The notes beneath the pieces were generated by a model. The model worked only from the letters and a program-made list of their open reading frames with translations, had not been told where the DNA came from and did no database searches. 64,000 nucleotides of DNA from an uncultured Lachnospiraceae bacterium. Lineage in GTDB: Bacteria > Bacillota > Clostridia > Lachnospirales > Lachnospiraceae. The translations under genes were made by a program, and so were the position numbers. Of this stretch, positions 8,353-17,489 are shown piece after piece. Location of the stretch: the NCBI GenBank assembly GCA_944384125.1, contig CALWSF010000001.1, forward strand, positions 62,001-126,000, in the 5' to 3' direction. The number at the start of each line of letters is the position of its first letter. The first letter of the stretch is position 1.

Positions 8353-9543
8353 ATGGAAAAATTACTTTTTACGTCAGAATCTGTGACGGAAGGACATCCG
8401 GACAAAATGTGTGACCAGATTTCCGATGCGATCCTTGATGCGCTTCTGGAAAAAGATCCCATGAGCCGTGTTGCCTGCGAGACAGCGGTAACAACAGGCC
8501 TGGTACTGGTTATGGGAGAAATCACAACGAGAGCTTACGTTGACATTCAGAAGCTGGTGCGGGAGACTGTGCGGGAAATAGGATATGACCGTGCAAAATA
8601 TGGATTTGACTGTGATACCTGCGGCGTGATTGTGGCGCTGGATGAACAGTCTACTGATATTGCCATGGGCGTGGACAGAGCACTTGAGGCCAAAGAAAAT
8701 AAAATGAGTGATCAGGAACTTGAGGCGATAGGTGCAGGCGATCAGGGTATGATGTTTGGTTATGCTTCCAATGAGACAGAAGTATATATGCCATATCCGA
8801 TTTACCTGGCTCATAAACTGGCGAGACGTCTGACAGAGGTACGTAAGAACGGAACGCTTGGCTATCTCCGTCCGGACGGAAAGACACAGGTAACAGTTGA
8901 ATATGGTGAGAACGGCAAGCCCGTCCGCCTGGATGCGGTTGTGCTTTCAACACAGCATGATGAGGGAGTGACACAGGAGCAGATACATAAGGACATTAAA
9001 CGATATGTGTTCGATCCGGTGCTTCCGCCGTCTATGGTAGATACGGATACAAAATTCTTTATCAATCCTACCGGTCGTTTTGTTATCGGAGGACCGCACG
9101 GGGACAGCGGACTGACCGGCCGCAAGATAATTGTTGACAGCTACGGCGGAATGGCACGTCATGGCGGCGGTGCATTTTCGGGTAAGGACTGTACGAAGGT
9201 AGATCGCTCTGCAGCATATGCAGCACGTTATGTGGCAAAAAATATTGTTGCTGCGGGACTTGCGGACAAGTGTGAGATACAGCTTTCTTACGCGATTGGC
9301 GTTGCCAGACCGACATCTATCATGGTAGATACATTTGGAACCGGGAAACTGAGTGATCAGAAGCTGGTTGATATAATTCGCGAGCATTTTGACCTTCGTC
9401 CGGCAGGCATTATCAAAATGCTGGATCTCCGCCGTCCTATCTATAAGCAGACAGCAGCATACGGTCATTTTGGCCGTGATGATCTGGATCTGCCCTGGGA
9501 GAAACTTGACAAGGCAGAACAGCTCAAAGCATATTTAAAATAA
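8353..9543 (+). CDS. metK: S-adenosylmethionine synthetase
   Basis: 396 residues, normal for the family. MetK makes SAM from methionine and ATP in the cytosol. Signature motifs are '[20 protein letters not shown]' near the N-terminus, '[12 protein letters not shown]' (about residue 131) and the P-loop-like '[19 protein letters not shown]' (about 272). The ATG at 8353 has AAGGAGG nine nt upstream. The longer frame from 8182 would translate the riboswitch and is rejected. Expression is controlled by the upstream SAM-I riboswitch, and a strong terminator follows, so the gene is monocistronic. Confidence 0.98.
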   Translation: MEKLLFTSESVTEGHPDKMCDQISDAILDALLEKDPMSRVACETAVTTGLVLVMGEITTRAYVDIQKLVRETVREIGYDRAKYGFDCDTCGVIVALDEQSTDIAMGVDRALEAKENKMSDQELEAIGAGDQGMMFGYASNETEVYMPYPIYLAHKLARRLTEVRKNGTLGYLRPDGKTQVTVEYGENGKPVRLDAVVLSTQHDEGVTQEQIHKDIKRYVFDPVLPPSMVDTDTKFFINPTGRFVIGGPHGDSGLTGRKIIVDSYGGMARHGGGAFSGKDCTKVDRSAAYAARYVAKNIVAAGLADKCEIQLSYAIGVARPTSIMVDTFGTGKLSDQKLVDIIREHFDLRPAGIIKMLDLRRPIYKQTAAYGHFGRDDLDLPWEKLDKAEQLKAYLK

Positions 9544-9563
9544 AATTTCCGGCAGAGAAAATA

Positions 9564-9608
9564 CCGCCCCGGAGCGCATTTGAATGCGTTTCGGGGCGGC
9601 TGTTTTTT
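9564..9608 (+). terminator. Strong intrinsic terminator after metK
   Basis: CCGCCCCG (9564-9571) pairs with CGGGGCGG (9592-9599), with an inner GCGCATT/AATGCGT stem, and is followed by TGTTTTTT. Confidence 0.92.
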
Positions 9609-9752
9609 GCGGTAAATTTATAATACTTTTAGAAACTGCATGTAAAAAATATGTTATACTTACCATATATCTGTCTGCAGTCCCGGACACCGTTTTGCGG
9701 CGGGCGGGGGCTGTGCTGTATTTTATGGTGCCGGTTTGGCATGGGGGTAACA

Positions 9753-11240
9753 ATGAAGATAAGAACGCGTCTTGCGATTGCATTTATAACGATTACCGTA
9801 GTTCCCATAGCGATGATTTATATTGCTGCTATGGGGCTCGTAAATTATCAGGAACGCCTGTTTCAGAAAAACTATGGTCTGAGCGAGCAGATAGATCTTC
9901 TGTTTGGAAATCAGACGCAGGTATTCAACCGTATGACACAGGGAATTCAGGAAAAAATAAAAAAAACAGTAGAGGATAATACGGAATTATTCGATGATGA
10001 GGAGTATCTGGACAAAATAAATGCTGAGCTGGAAAAAAAATATTCTTATCTGATTGTGCGCAGGGATGACACAATTACCTATTCAGGCTCGCCGGACGGG
10101 AAAGAACTGTATGCAAATCTTCTGCCTTACGGAGATTACCAGGGGAGTTCTCTGGGGGGATTCTATATGGACGGAGAGGAGCAGCATCTTGTAAAACAGA
10201 TAGATTTTCTTTTTGAGGATGGAGCTAAGGGAAGTCTTTTTATTGTTTCCAATGTAGGCGATTATCTGCCGGAGATCAAAACCATGCTGAGCGAGATGCT
10301 TCTTGTGGGAGTGATGATTATATGCTTTACCGCCGGGATACTGATTATGTGGGTGTACCGGGCTCTTCTGCATCCTCTTCACAAGCTGCAGGAGGCTACA
10401 AAACAGATACGGGACGGCAATCTTGATTTTACCCTGGATGTGGATAATGAGGATGAGATTGGGATGCTGTGTCAGGATTTTGAGGAAATGAGAATGCGTC
10501 TGAAGGAGTCCCAGGAGGAAAAGCTTCAGTATGATAAAGAGAGCAAGGAGCTGATCAGCAATATTTCCCATGATCTGAAGACACCTATCACAGCCATTAA
10601 AGGATACGTGGAGGGGATTCAGGACGGTGTGGCATCTTCGCCGGAGAAGCTGGATAAGTATATCCGGACGATTTACAATAAGGCCAACGACATGGATCGT
10701 CTGATAGATGAGCTGACCTTTTATTCCAAAATTGATACGAATAAAATTCCCTATAATTTTTCTAAAATAAATGTAGCGGAATATTTTGGGGACTGTGTGG
10801 AAGAGGTTGGCCTTGACATGGAAACTCGGGGTGTGGAGCTGGGATATTTTAATTATGTGGATGAAAAGGTAATTATTATAGCTGACGCCGAGCAGATGAA
10901 GCGTGTAATTAATAATATTATCGGAAATTCTCTCAAGTATCTGGATAAGAAAAAGGGGATTATCAACATTCGGATTAAGGATGACGGTGATTTTATTCAG
11001 GTAGTAATTGAAGATAATGGAAAAGGTATAGCAGCCAAGGATCTGCCGTTTATTTTTGACCGGTTTTACCGCACAGACTCTTCCCGCAATTCTTCCAAAG
11101 GCGGCAGCGGAATCGGGCTTTCAATAGTAAAAAAAGTAATCGAGGATCATGGGGGGAGAATCTGGGCAACCAGTAAGGAAGGAATTGGCACGGAAATACA
11201 TTTTGTGCTTAGAAAATATCAGGAGGTAGTTCAGGGATGA
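9753..11240 (+). CDS. HAMP-containing sensor histidine kinase
   Basis: 495 residues. Helix 1 is at about 6-28 and helix 2 at 181-203, bracketing a roughly 150-residue extracytoplasmic sensor. A HAMP linker follows (about 204-260), then a HisKA domain with phospho-acceptor His273 in 'SNISHDLKTPITAIKGY', an N box ('VINNIIGNSLKYL'), a G1 box ('EDNGKGI') and a G2 box ('GGSGIGLSIV'). The start at 9753 is preferred to the upstream frame because it places a basic residue cluster directly before helix 1 and has a GGGGG site. The response regulator start overlaps its stop by 4 nt (ATGA), so the two are translationally coupled. The stimulus is unknown. Confidence 0.93.
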   Translation: MKIRTRLAIAFITITVVPIAMIYIAAMGLVNYQERLFQKNYGLSEQIDLLFGNQTQVFNRMTQGIQEKIKKTVEDNTELFDDEEYLDKINAELEKKYSYLIVRRDDTITYSGSPDGKELYANLLPYGDYQGSSLGGFYMDGEEQHLVKQIDFLFEDGAKGSLFIVSNVGDYLPEIKTMLSEMLLVGVMIICFTAGILIMWVYRALLHPLHKLQEATKQIRDGNLDFTLDVDNEDEIGMLCQDFEEMRMRLKESQEEKLQYDKESKELISNISHDLKTPITAIKGYVEGIQDGVASSPEKLDKYIRTIYNKANDMDRLIDELTFYSKIDTNKIPYNFSKINVAEYFGDCVEEVGLDMETRGVELGYFNYVDEKVIIIADAEQMKRVINNIIGNSLKYLDKKKGIINIRIKDDGDFIQVVIEDNGKGIAAKDLPFIFDRFYRTDSSRNSSKGGSGIGLSIVKKVIEDHGGRIWATSKEGIGTEIHFVLRKYQEVVQG

Positions 11241-11926
11241 GCAGGATATTAATTGTTGAAGATGAGGAGAGTATTGCAGAGCTTGAGAAAGATTACCTGG
11301 AGCTTTCCGGATTTGAGGTGGAAATTGAGGATAACGGAGAGACGGGATTAAAGAGAGGGCTTGAGGAGGATTTTGATCTTCTGATTCTCGATTTGATGCT
11401 GCCGGGTGTGGATGGTTTTGAGATTTGCCGCAAGATTCGGGAAGTGAAAAATACGCCCATTATAATGGTTTCTGCAAAGAAGGATGATATTGATAAAATC
11501 CGCGGACTGGGTCTGGGAGCGGACGATTACATAACCAAGCCCTTCAGCCCCAGTGAGATGGTAGCCCGGGTAAAAGCGCATATGGCCCGTTATGAGCGTC
11601 TGATCGGAAGCGGGATGCCGGAAAATGAGGTTATAGAGATACGGGGGCTGAAGATAGACAAGACGGCCCGTCGGGTATATGTCAATGGAGAGGAAAAGAA
11701 TTTCACGACAAAGGAGTTTGATCTTCTGGCTTTTCTGGCGCAGAATCCCAACCATGTATTTACCAAGGAAGAACTGTTCAGTAAAATATGGGATATGGAA
11801 TCGCTGGGAGATATTGCGACTGTGACAGTCCATATTAAGAAGATTCGTGAAAAAATAGAGTTTAACACCGCGAAGCCGCAGTACATTGAGACAATATGGG
11901 GAGTCGGCTACCGGTTTAAAGTTTAA
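11237..11926 (+). CDS. OmpR/PhoB-family response regulator
   Basis: 229 residues. The receiver domain has acidic residues near position 8-10 ('VEDEES'), phospho-acceptor Asp52 in 'LLILDLMLPG' and a conserved Lys in 'DDYITKPFSP'. The C-terminal winged helix (about 135-229) ends with 'YIETIWGVGYRFKV', typical of OmpR-type DNA-binding domains. It overlaps the kinase gene by 4 nt and the polytopic membrane gene starts 22 nt after it, suggesting one operon in which that gene may be a target. Confidence 0.95.
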   Translation: MSRILIVEDEESIAELEKDYLELSGFEVEIEDNGETGLKRGLEEDFDLLILDLMLPGVDGFEICRKIREVKNTPIIMVSAKKDDIDKIRGLGLGADDYITKPFSPSEMVARVKAHMARYERLIGSGMPENEVIEIRGLKIDKTARRVYVNGEEKNFTTKEFDLLAFLAQNPNHVFTKEELFSKIWDMESLGDIATVTVHIKKIREKIEFNTAKPQYIETIWGVGYRFKV

Positions 11927-11948
11927 TGGTTTTTCTGGAGAGGATGGT

Positions 11949-13637
11949 ATGAACGGAAAAGAAAGGCAGCGGGGACTGCCGGAGTGTTTCTGTGTGGGAA
12001 CAGTGCGCCTTATTCTGGGTGCAATCCTTCTGTTTCTTACAGTATTAAGTGCAGCTGTGACCTGCCGGGTCTATGGAGGCGCTGAAATTGTGGAATATGA
12101 GAGGGACATGCCTCTGATTCATATTTTATTTCTGGTTGCGGTTCTGGCAGCAGCGGCAGCATTGCCTCTGATGCACAAAATCTGCAGAAAGCGGAGATTT
12201 TTTTCTGACAGAGAAGAAGGCGGAGAAAACAGCAGAGGAGTGCAGAAAACAGAAGGGAGTGAACGGGTGTGGGCATCTGAACTGTGCCGGACCAGCAGAA
12301 TGACCCGGGAAAAAAGATATGTGCGTATACTCATTTCTGTCGCAGGCTTTTATCTTGTCTGGCTGCTGGCCATGCTGATATGGGGCGGATCGGATTCCAG
12401 GATGTCCATGGCATCAGCCCGGCTTCTTCTGTCCGGGGATACATCGCCGTGGGAACCCTGCACATTTCTGTACGGCGGCGGGCCTGCCGGATATGCATAT
12501 ACATACCCGGTTCAGAATGGTCTGATTCTTTACATGGTTCCTGCGGCTTTTCTGTTCAGGGAAGCCGCCCCCTATGTACTTCAGGCGTTCAATATCGGAT
12601 TCTTTTTTCTGGGCGTTCTGTGTCTGGGAAAAATGCTTACTGCCTGTTGCGGCAGCCGGGAATATTCTGACAGAAGACATATGGTACTTCTCATGTGTGT
12701 TTTTCTCCCATTCTCGTTTTATTTTCTGTTTGTATACGGAACTATGCCCGGATTCGGACTGGCATGCCTTGGAATGGAGAGAGCGCAGAGATATGCAGGG
12801 GAAGGACGAAAAAGAGATATCTGGATTGGGGCGGCGGCAATCTGCGGAGCCGTGCTTCTGAAATCCAATTATCTGATCGTTCTGGTAGGTATTGTTCTGT
12901 ATCTGATGGCCCGGGGGCTGTTTGACAGAAAGATAAAGACTGCTGCCGCTGCTTTAGTGGTAATTGCGGTTTATATTATCGGAAGCCGCGGGATGAATAC
13001 AGGGCTCAGTCTGCTGACTGGTCATCCCACGTCGGGAGGAATACCCATGATCGCCTGGGCAGAGATGGGACTTCAGGAAGGAAAGAGAGGTCCCGGCTGG
13101 TATAACGGATACCATGTCCGGATTTTTACGGAAAATGAGGGCGACGCTGAGCGAACGAAGGAGAGAGCAAAACAGGATCTCAGGCAGACAGCAGAGGAGT
13201 TTTTGTCTGATCCGTCATCAGCAGCAGATTTTTTTGTGCGGAAAACAGAATCAATATGGGCGGAACCGACGTTTCAGAGTCTGTGGATTCAGGAAATCGG
13301 CGGGGAGTCCTGGCTTATACCGGGGATTGCGGATTCGCTCCTGAAAAAAGGCGGATTGCTTAACATGATGTATGTTGGTGCCGCCAATATGCTTCAGACG
13401 CTTATTTATGCCGGCGCATTTTTATGGATTCTTCTTGGCCGGCGTCAGATGAGCTGGGAATCTCTTTTGCCTGGAATGATCGTAATTGGCGGTTTCCTTT
13501 TTCATCTGGTGTGGGAGGCAAAAGGGCAGTATACGGTTTTCTATTTTTTCCTTCTGATTCCCTATGCTTTCTGGGGGATCAGAGAGGCAGCACACCGGAT
13601 ACGCCATGCTCTGTACAGGCGGCTGTCGTTTAGTTAA
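11949..13637 (+). CDS. Polytopic membrane protein, GT-C/GT39-like glycosyltransferase candidate
   Basis: 562 residues with roughly eleven hydrophobic helices, including two before residue 70. After the third helix comes 'WGGSDSRMSMASARLLLSGD', then 'YTYPVQNGLILYMVPAA'. A luminal Asp loop followed by a Y-x-Y-P helix is the arrangement of PMT/ArnT-like GT-C enzymes that use lipid-linked sugars. A soluble stretch (about 370-460) sits between membrane segments. The start at 11949 is chosen for GGAGAGG just upstream; the frame from 11886 would overlap the regulator gene by 41 nt. It ends in an 8-bp convergent overlap with the amidohydrolase gene. The substrate is unknown. Confidence 0.7.
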   Translation: MNGKERQRGLPECFCVGTVRLILGAILLFLTVLSAAVTCRVYGGAEIVEYERDMPLIHILFLVAVLAAAAALPLMHKICRKRRFFSDREEGGENSRGVQKTEGSERVWASELCRTSRMTREKRYVRILISVAGFYLVWLLAMLIWGGSDSRMSMASARLLLSGDTSPWEPCTFLYGGGPAGYAYTYPVQNGLILYMVPAAFLFREAAPYVLQAFNIGFFFLGVLCLGKMLTACCGSREYSDRRHMVLLMCVFLPFSFYFLFVYGTMPGFGLACLGMERAQRYAGEGRKRDIWIGAAAICGAVLLKSNYLIVLVGIVLYLMARGLFDRKIKTAAAALVVIAVYIIGSRGMNTGLSLLTGHPTSGGIPMIAWAEMGLQEGKRGPGWYNGYHVRIFTENEGDAERTKERAKQDLRQTAEEFLSDPSSAADFFVRKTESIWAEPTFQSLWIQEIGGESWLIPGIADSLLKKGGLLNMMYVGAANMLQTLIYAGAFLWILLGRRQMSWESLLPGMIVIGGFLFHLVWEAKGQYTVFYFFLLIPYAFWGIREAAHRIRHALYRRLSFS

Positions 13638-13648
13638 AACGGCAGCCG
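13620..13648. terminator. Bidirectional hairpin covering two convergent stop codons
   Basis: CGGCTG-T-CGTTT (13620-13631) pairs with the AAACGGCAGCCG region ending at 13648, leaving a four-base loop and one mismatch or wobble. Both stop codons (TAA at 13635-13637 on +, and 13630-13632 on -) lie inside it. There is no real U tract on either side, so termination efficiency is uncertain. Confidence 0.45.
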
Positions 13649-14445
13649 TAAATTCGTTCTGCGCTTTTGAAGAAGACATCGTCCTGGAAACGTTCGGGAA
13701 TAATCTGACTGATAAAGGAAATGTAGTTTTCATAATTTGGCAGCGGCCAGTCAGTGCCGAACATGATTTTTTCATAGTCACTTACATAGGAGATCCAGGT
13801 CCTGAGAGCTTCAATATATCCGTGCTGTTCCTTTAGAAACAATTCCATATTCAGTTTCCCTTCCAGAAGGCCGGAGAGATCAGCAGCCACATTTTCATTT
13901 TTTTCTATGACTGCGGCGGCATCCATCAGCCATGGATTTCCGAAGTGGCACATGACAAACTGAACATGGGGATGCAGTACAGCGGCTTCGTCCATAGTGA
14001 GAGGGTGGCTGTATTTTAAAAATGCATGTGAACCGGCGGTCTGCCCCATATGGACAGCCACCGGTTTTTTGTATGAGGCAGCCAGCTCATAGATGGGTTC
14101 ATAACGGGAATCATTTATACTGACCGGGCTGTAGCCGGGATACAGCTTGATTCCCACGCAGTTTTCTCTTTTCAGGTTTTCCTCTGTCTGATCAAGCGAA
14201 CGGATTTTATTTGAACCGGTCAGTCTGTCAGCATCAACGCCGACACAGTAGTGAAGGAAAGAGGGGTACTGATTTCTTTCGGGGGAGAGCCCCTGGTTAC
14301 CCATAACGATTCCGCCGCAGATACCGTATTCTGTAAAGCAGTTTTTAAGATGTTCCTCTGTGTTGATATGACCGGCTTTAACAGCTATTTCGTCAAAATA
14401 GGAATGTCCGGGGCGGAAGTGGAGATGTGCGTCTATTATTTTCAT
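13630..14445 (-). CDS. Amidohydrolase (TIM-barrel metal-dependent hydrolase)
   Basis: 271 residues. The start codon at 14443-14445 gives 'MKIIDAHLHFRPG', where the H-x-H at residues 7-9 is the metal-binding motif of the amidohydrolase_2 (ACMSD-like) family. Further landmarks are 'VGIKLYPGYSPV', 'KPVAVHMGQTAG' (metal His), 'VQFVMCHFGNPW' and 'IMFGTDWPLPNYE' (catalytic Asp). A CAGGGAGGC site precedes the ATG, which rules out the longer frame to 14505. It likely hydrolyses or decarboxylates a small cyclic or carboxylated substrate that cannot be identified here. It is divergent from the two-component locus beginning at 14668. Confidence 0.85.
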   Translation of the reverse strand: MKIIDAHLHFRPGHSYFDEIAVKAGHINTEEHLKNCFTEYGICGGIVMGNQGLSPERNQYPSFLHYCVGVDADRLTGSNKIRSLDQTEENLKRENCVGIKLYPGYSPVSINDSRYEPIYELAASYKKPVAVHMGQTAGSHAFLKYSHPLTMDEAAVLHPHVQFVMCHFGNPWLMDAAAVIEKNENVAADLSGLLEGKLNMELFLKEQHGYIEALRTWISYVSDYEKIMFGTDWPLPNYENYISFISQIIPERFQDDVFFKSAERIYGCRFN

Positions 14446-14667
14446 GGCAATGCCTCCCTGGTTTTTTTGATTAATTATCCGCACAGGGCGGAATTGAAAA
14501 AACATGTTCTCTCGTTATATTATTTATATTATAATAGCGGCGTGTGTCTGCGGCAACGAACTTTAGAAAATCTTTCATTTTTTATCTGCGCCCTCTTTAG
14601 AATTGCCGGGTATACTTGCATCATAAAAACTGATTCGGGCAGTAAAACCGGGAAAGGGAAGAGAAAA

Positions 14668-14853
14668 ATGAGTCCAGATAATATTGCACAGATAATGACA
14701 GTTTTTGCGGGGATCGCAGCAGGTTTTGGAATTGCCGTGACATTTCTGCAGCTTTTGTCGGAGGCATGCAGAACAAGAAAGCGGTTCTGGTCTGAAGAGC
14801 TTTCGTCAGACGCCGTATTTGCAGGTAAAATCTGCGGAATAAATAAAATATAG
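14668..14853 (+). CDS. Small single-pass membrane protein (61 aa) ahead of a two-component system
   Basis: A 61-codon frame starts at ATG 14668 behind AAAGGGAAGAG and stops 14 nt before the response regulator ATG. The product 'MSPDNIAQIMTVFAG' continues into a helix ('IAAGFGIAVTFLQLL', residues 16-30), followed by a basic patch (R-T-R-K-R) and a soluble tail. That is a clean signal-anchor pattern with positive-inside topology. I know no named family. Its position suggests a small accessory or feedback protein of the sensor kinase, which is inference. A longer frame from 14251 in the same phase runs antisense through the amidohydrolase and is not real. Confidence 0.55.
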   Translation: MSPDNIAQIMTVFAGIAAGFGIAVTFLQLLSEACRTRKRFWSEELSSDAVFAGKICGINKI

Positions 14854-14867
14854 GAGTGCCGGTGTAA

Positions 14868-15632
14868 ATGGATACATGGGATCAGACAGAAAAAACAGCA
14901 ATTCTTCTGGTAGAAGATGACAAGGAGATTCGGGAAGGAATAGAAATTTTCCTGAAAGGACAGGGATATACAGTATTTCAGGCTGCGGACGGCCTGGAAG
15001 GACTGCGGGTTCTTGAGAAAGAGCAGATTCATCTGGCAATCGTGGATATTATGATGCCTCATATGGATGGTGTCACAATGGTTGTGAAGCTAAGGGAGAA
15101 ATTTGATTTTCCTGTAATCTTTCTGTCTGCCAAGTCGGAAGAGGTAGATAAGATCATGGGACTGAATATGGGAGCCGATGATTATATAACAAAGCCATTC
15201 ACTCCCATGGAGCTTCTGGCCCGGGTTAATTCTCAGCTGAGACGATATCGCCGCTTTATGGAGCTTTTAAAGCAAAGCCGCCTGGAGAGAATGCAGGGGG
15301 CGGATTTAAACAGTTCTGAAAAGACAGAAACCGTGTACCGGGTGGGAGGACTGGAGCTTCATGAGGATACGGTAGAGGTTTTTTCTGACGGCGTTTCGGT
15401 TCGTCTGACTCCCATGGAGTTCAAAATCCTGGCACTTCTGATGCGCAGTCCGGGACGTGTTTTTTCTGCTGACGAAATCTATGAGAGGGTCTGGAATGAG
15501 CGTGCAGTAAATACGGATACGGTTATGGTGCATGTCAGAAATATACGGGAAAAGATAGAGATCAATCCTAAAAAACCAAAATATTTAAAGGTGGTGTGGG
15601 GAGTTGGCTACAAAATTGATAAACAGCCGTAG
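14868..15632 (+). CDS. OmpR/PhoB-family response regulator
   Basis: 254 residues. The receiver has the acidic pocket 'LLVEDDKE', phospho-acceptor Asp60 in 'LAIVDIMMPHMDG' and a Lys in 'DDYITKPFTPMEL'. A linker of about 30 residues leads to a winged-helix DNA-binding domain ending 'VVWGVGYKID'. A TAGGAGTG site lies upstream of the ATG. The kinase gene starts inside its last codons, a 29-nt overlap in another frame, so the pair must be co-translated. The gene order (regulator then kinase) is the reverse of the pair at 9.7-11.9 kb. Confidence 0.95.
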   Translation: MDTWDQTEKTAILLVEDDKEIREGIEIFLKGQGYTVFQAADGLEGLRVLEKEQIHLAIVDIMMPHMDGVTMVVKLREKFDFPVIFLSAKSEEVDKIMGLNMGADDYITKPFTPMELLARVNSQLRRYRRFMELLKQSRLERMQGADLNSSEKTETVYRVGGLELHEDTVEVFSDGVSVRLTPMEFKILALLMRSPGRVFSADEIYERVWNERAVNTDTVMVHVRNIREKIEINPKKPKYLKVVWGVGYKIDKQP

Positions 15633-17298
15633 ACTTGGAATTATAATAATGATAGGAACGATAGTTGCCGTGACAGTGGCTGTCATGGCTCTGTATCCCT
15701 GGTTTCGCGTGCAGGCTTATGCCGATGCGGTAAAAATATCAGATCAGATGGTGGACGAGGCTTCTGCGGGAGGGTATTATGCGCTGATAGGCAATGTGGA
15801 ATACTTATTTCCCGGAGTATGGCGGGTAAAAAGCCTGGCGGGCATTCTGATGCTTGCGGCCGGAGCCGCTGCAGCTCTGGTTTCGCTTGCAGCAGGGCTG
15901 TCAAAAAAAATCCGACTTGCAGAACGAAAGATTTTTGCGGTTCCTTTTGAATTTCTTCTGCTTGCCGCCTATATTATATTTGGCTGCATGGAGCAGGAAG
16001 AGGGGGTTCTTCCGGCACTTCTGTGGATCACGGTTACGGGAGAACTGGCGGATGTTCTTATGCAGCAGCTTTATCTGGATGCAGGACTGGCTTCTGCTGC
16101 AGCTATGTGCATAAACGTGGCTGCGTGGGGACTTTTTGTGACATTTATCTGCTGGATAACGGTTTCTGCCGCATCTGTCTTTGTGCTTGGAACGCGCCGC
16201 TGGTTCTGGAAGAGGACTCTTACCGGAAGGGTAATATTCAGGATAAGAATATCTTTTCAAAAACTTTGCCTTTTGATTCAGTCTGTGGATTTCCGGCAGA
16301 AGCCTACAAGGCTGATTCTTCGAATTGTCGCCATAAATTTCGGAGTTCTGACTGTTTTAAGCTGTTTCTGGTTTTACGGAATTTTCGGGCTGGTACTTTA
16401 TTCTGCTGCCCTGTTTTTCCTGCTCAGAAGATTCTGCGATAATCTGCAGAAAAAATATGGAATTCTTCTGGCAGCGACAGAAAAGATAGCGCAGGGAAAC
16501 CTTGAAGTAGAGATTCAGGAAGATCTGGGGATTTTTCAGCCGCTTAAGGAGGAAATTGCAAAAGTTCAGAATGGATTCAAAAGGGCAGTTGAGGAGGAAG
16601 TCCGGAGCCGCAGCATGAAGACTGAGCTTATCACAAATGTTTCTCATGATTTGAAGACGCCTCTGACCGCAATTATAACATATGTAAATCTGCTGAAAAA
16701 GCCGGACATCACGGAGCAGGAGCGGGAAGACTATATACAGGTTCTGGATCGTAAATCCATGCGTCTTAAAAGTCTGATAGAGGATCTGTTTGAGATCAGC
16801 AAAGCAAACAGCAATAACGTCACGTTAAATCTCATGGATGTGGATGTAGTAAGCCTGATGAAGCAGGTAAGTCTGGAGCTGGATGATAAAATAAGGAGCT
16901 CCGGAATAGATTTTCGCTTTAATCTTCCAAAGGAAAAGGTAATTCTTTCGCTGGACAGTGAAAAAACATATCGGATTTTTGAAAATCTCCTTGTTAATAT
17001 AGTTAAATACGGCCTTCCGGGAACACGGGCGTATGTGGAGATACATGATGATGGAGACAGAGTTTCTGTTCTCATGAAAAATATTTCCGCGGCCGAACTG
17101 ACACTGGAGGGCAGAGATCTGACGGAGCGGTTTGTCCGGGGAGATGCGTCAAGAAATACGGAAGGGGCCGGGCTGGGCCTGGCAATAGCTGCCAGTTTTA
17201 TGAAACTTCAGAAAGGGCAGATGGATGTGGATGTAGAGGCGGATCTTTTTAAGGTCAGTCTGGTGTGGAAACGGGATAAAAAAGAGAACAGGATATAA
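15604..17298 (+). CDS. Sensor histidine kinase with six membrane helices
   Basis: 564 residues if the TTG at 15604 is used. An AAGGTGG site nine nt upstream supports it; ATG 15649 would shorten the protein by 15 residues and has a weak site. There are two helices at the N-terminus (about 12-30 and 76-98), and more near 112-128, 164-195, 237-256 and 258-274. HisKA follows, with His348 in 'ITNVSHDLKTPLTAII', then an N box ('NLLVNIVKYG') and G2-like 'GAGLGLAIAASF'. The G1 box (canonical DxGxG) is weak: the equivalent region reads 'VLMKNISAAE'. That departs from the norm, although other Firmicute kinases of this layout also lack a clear G1. Confidence 0.9.
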   Translation: MATKLINSRRLGIIIMIGTIVAVTVAVMALYPWFRVQAYADAVKISDQMVDEASAGGYYALIGNVEYLFPGVWRVKSLAGILMLAAGAAAALVSLAAGLSKKIRLAERKIFAVPFEFLLLAAYIIFGCMEQEEGVLPALLWITVTGELADVLMQQLYLDAGLASAAAMCINVAAWGLFVTFICWITVSAASVFVLGTRRWFWKRTLTGRVIFRIRISFQKLCLLIQSVDFRQKPTRLILRIVAINFGVLTVLSCFWFYGIFGLVLYSAALFFLLRRFCDNLQKKYGILLAATEKIAQGNLEVEIQEDLGIFQPLKEEIAKVQNGFKRAVEEEVRSRSMKTELITNVSHDLKTPLTAIITYVNLLKKPDITEQEREDYIQVLDRKSMRLKSLIEDLFEISKANSNNVTLNLMDVDVVSLMKQVSLELDDKIRSSGIDFRFNLPKEKVILSLDSEKTYRIFENLLVNIVKYGLPGTRAYVEIHDDGDRVSVLMKNISAAELTLEGRDLTERFVRGDASRNTEGAGLGLAIAASFMKLQKGQMDVDVEADLFKVSLVWKRDKKENRI

Positions 17299-17310
17299 AT
17301 GGAAAGTGGA

Positions 17311-17352
17311 GTGCCGCAGAATCGCCATAACGGATGGCTGAGCGGCACTTTT
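17311..17352 (+). terminator. Terminator of the second two-component operon
   Basis: GTGCCGC (17311-17317) pairs with GCGGCAC (17342-17348) and is followed by TTTTGCTTATTT. It lies 12 nt after the kinase stop. Confidence 0.75.
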
Positions 17353-17365
17353 GCTTATTTCAGAT

Positions 17366-17419
17366 AAAAAATCCGGAATTTCCTCTGATTTTGGATTCAG
17401 AGGAAAAATCCGGATTTTT
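17366..17419. terminator. Bidirectional terminator between the kinase and lysC genes
   Basis: AAAAATCCGG (17366-17375) pairs with CCGGATTTTT (17410-17419), with an inner CCTCTGA/TCAGAGG stem. T runs lie on the outside of both strands, so it can serve both the + strand operon and the - strand lysC. Confidence 0.85.
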
Positions 17420-17489
17420 AACAGATCCTATTTTCAAGGCACTGTCCCGGGAACTGTAATTCATCCATTCCCTGTGCAAATGCGTTTTC

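Noticed and set aside
14251-14667. N-terminal extension of the small membrane ORF
   Set aside because: It runs antisense through the amidohydrolase gene. Only the last 61 codons, after the ribosome site, are credible.
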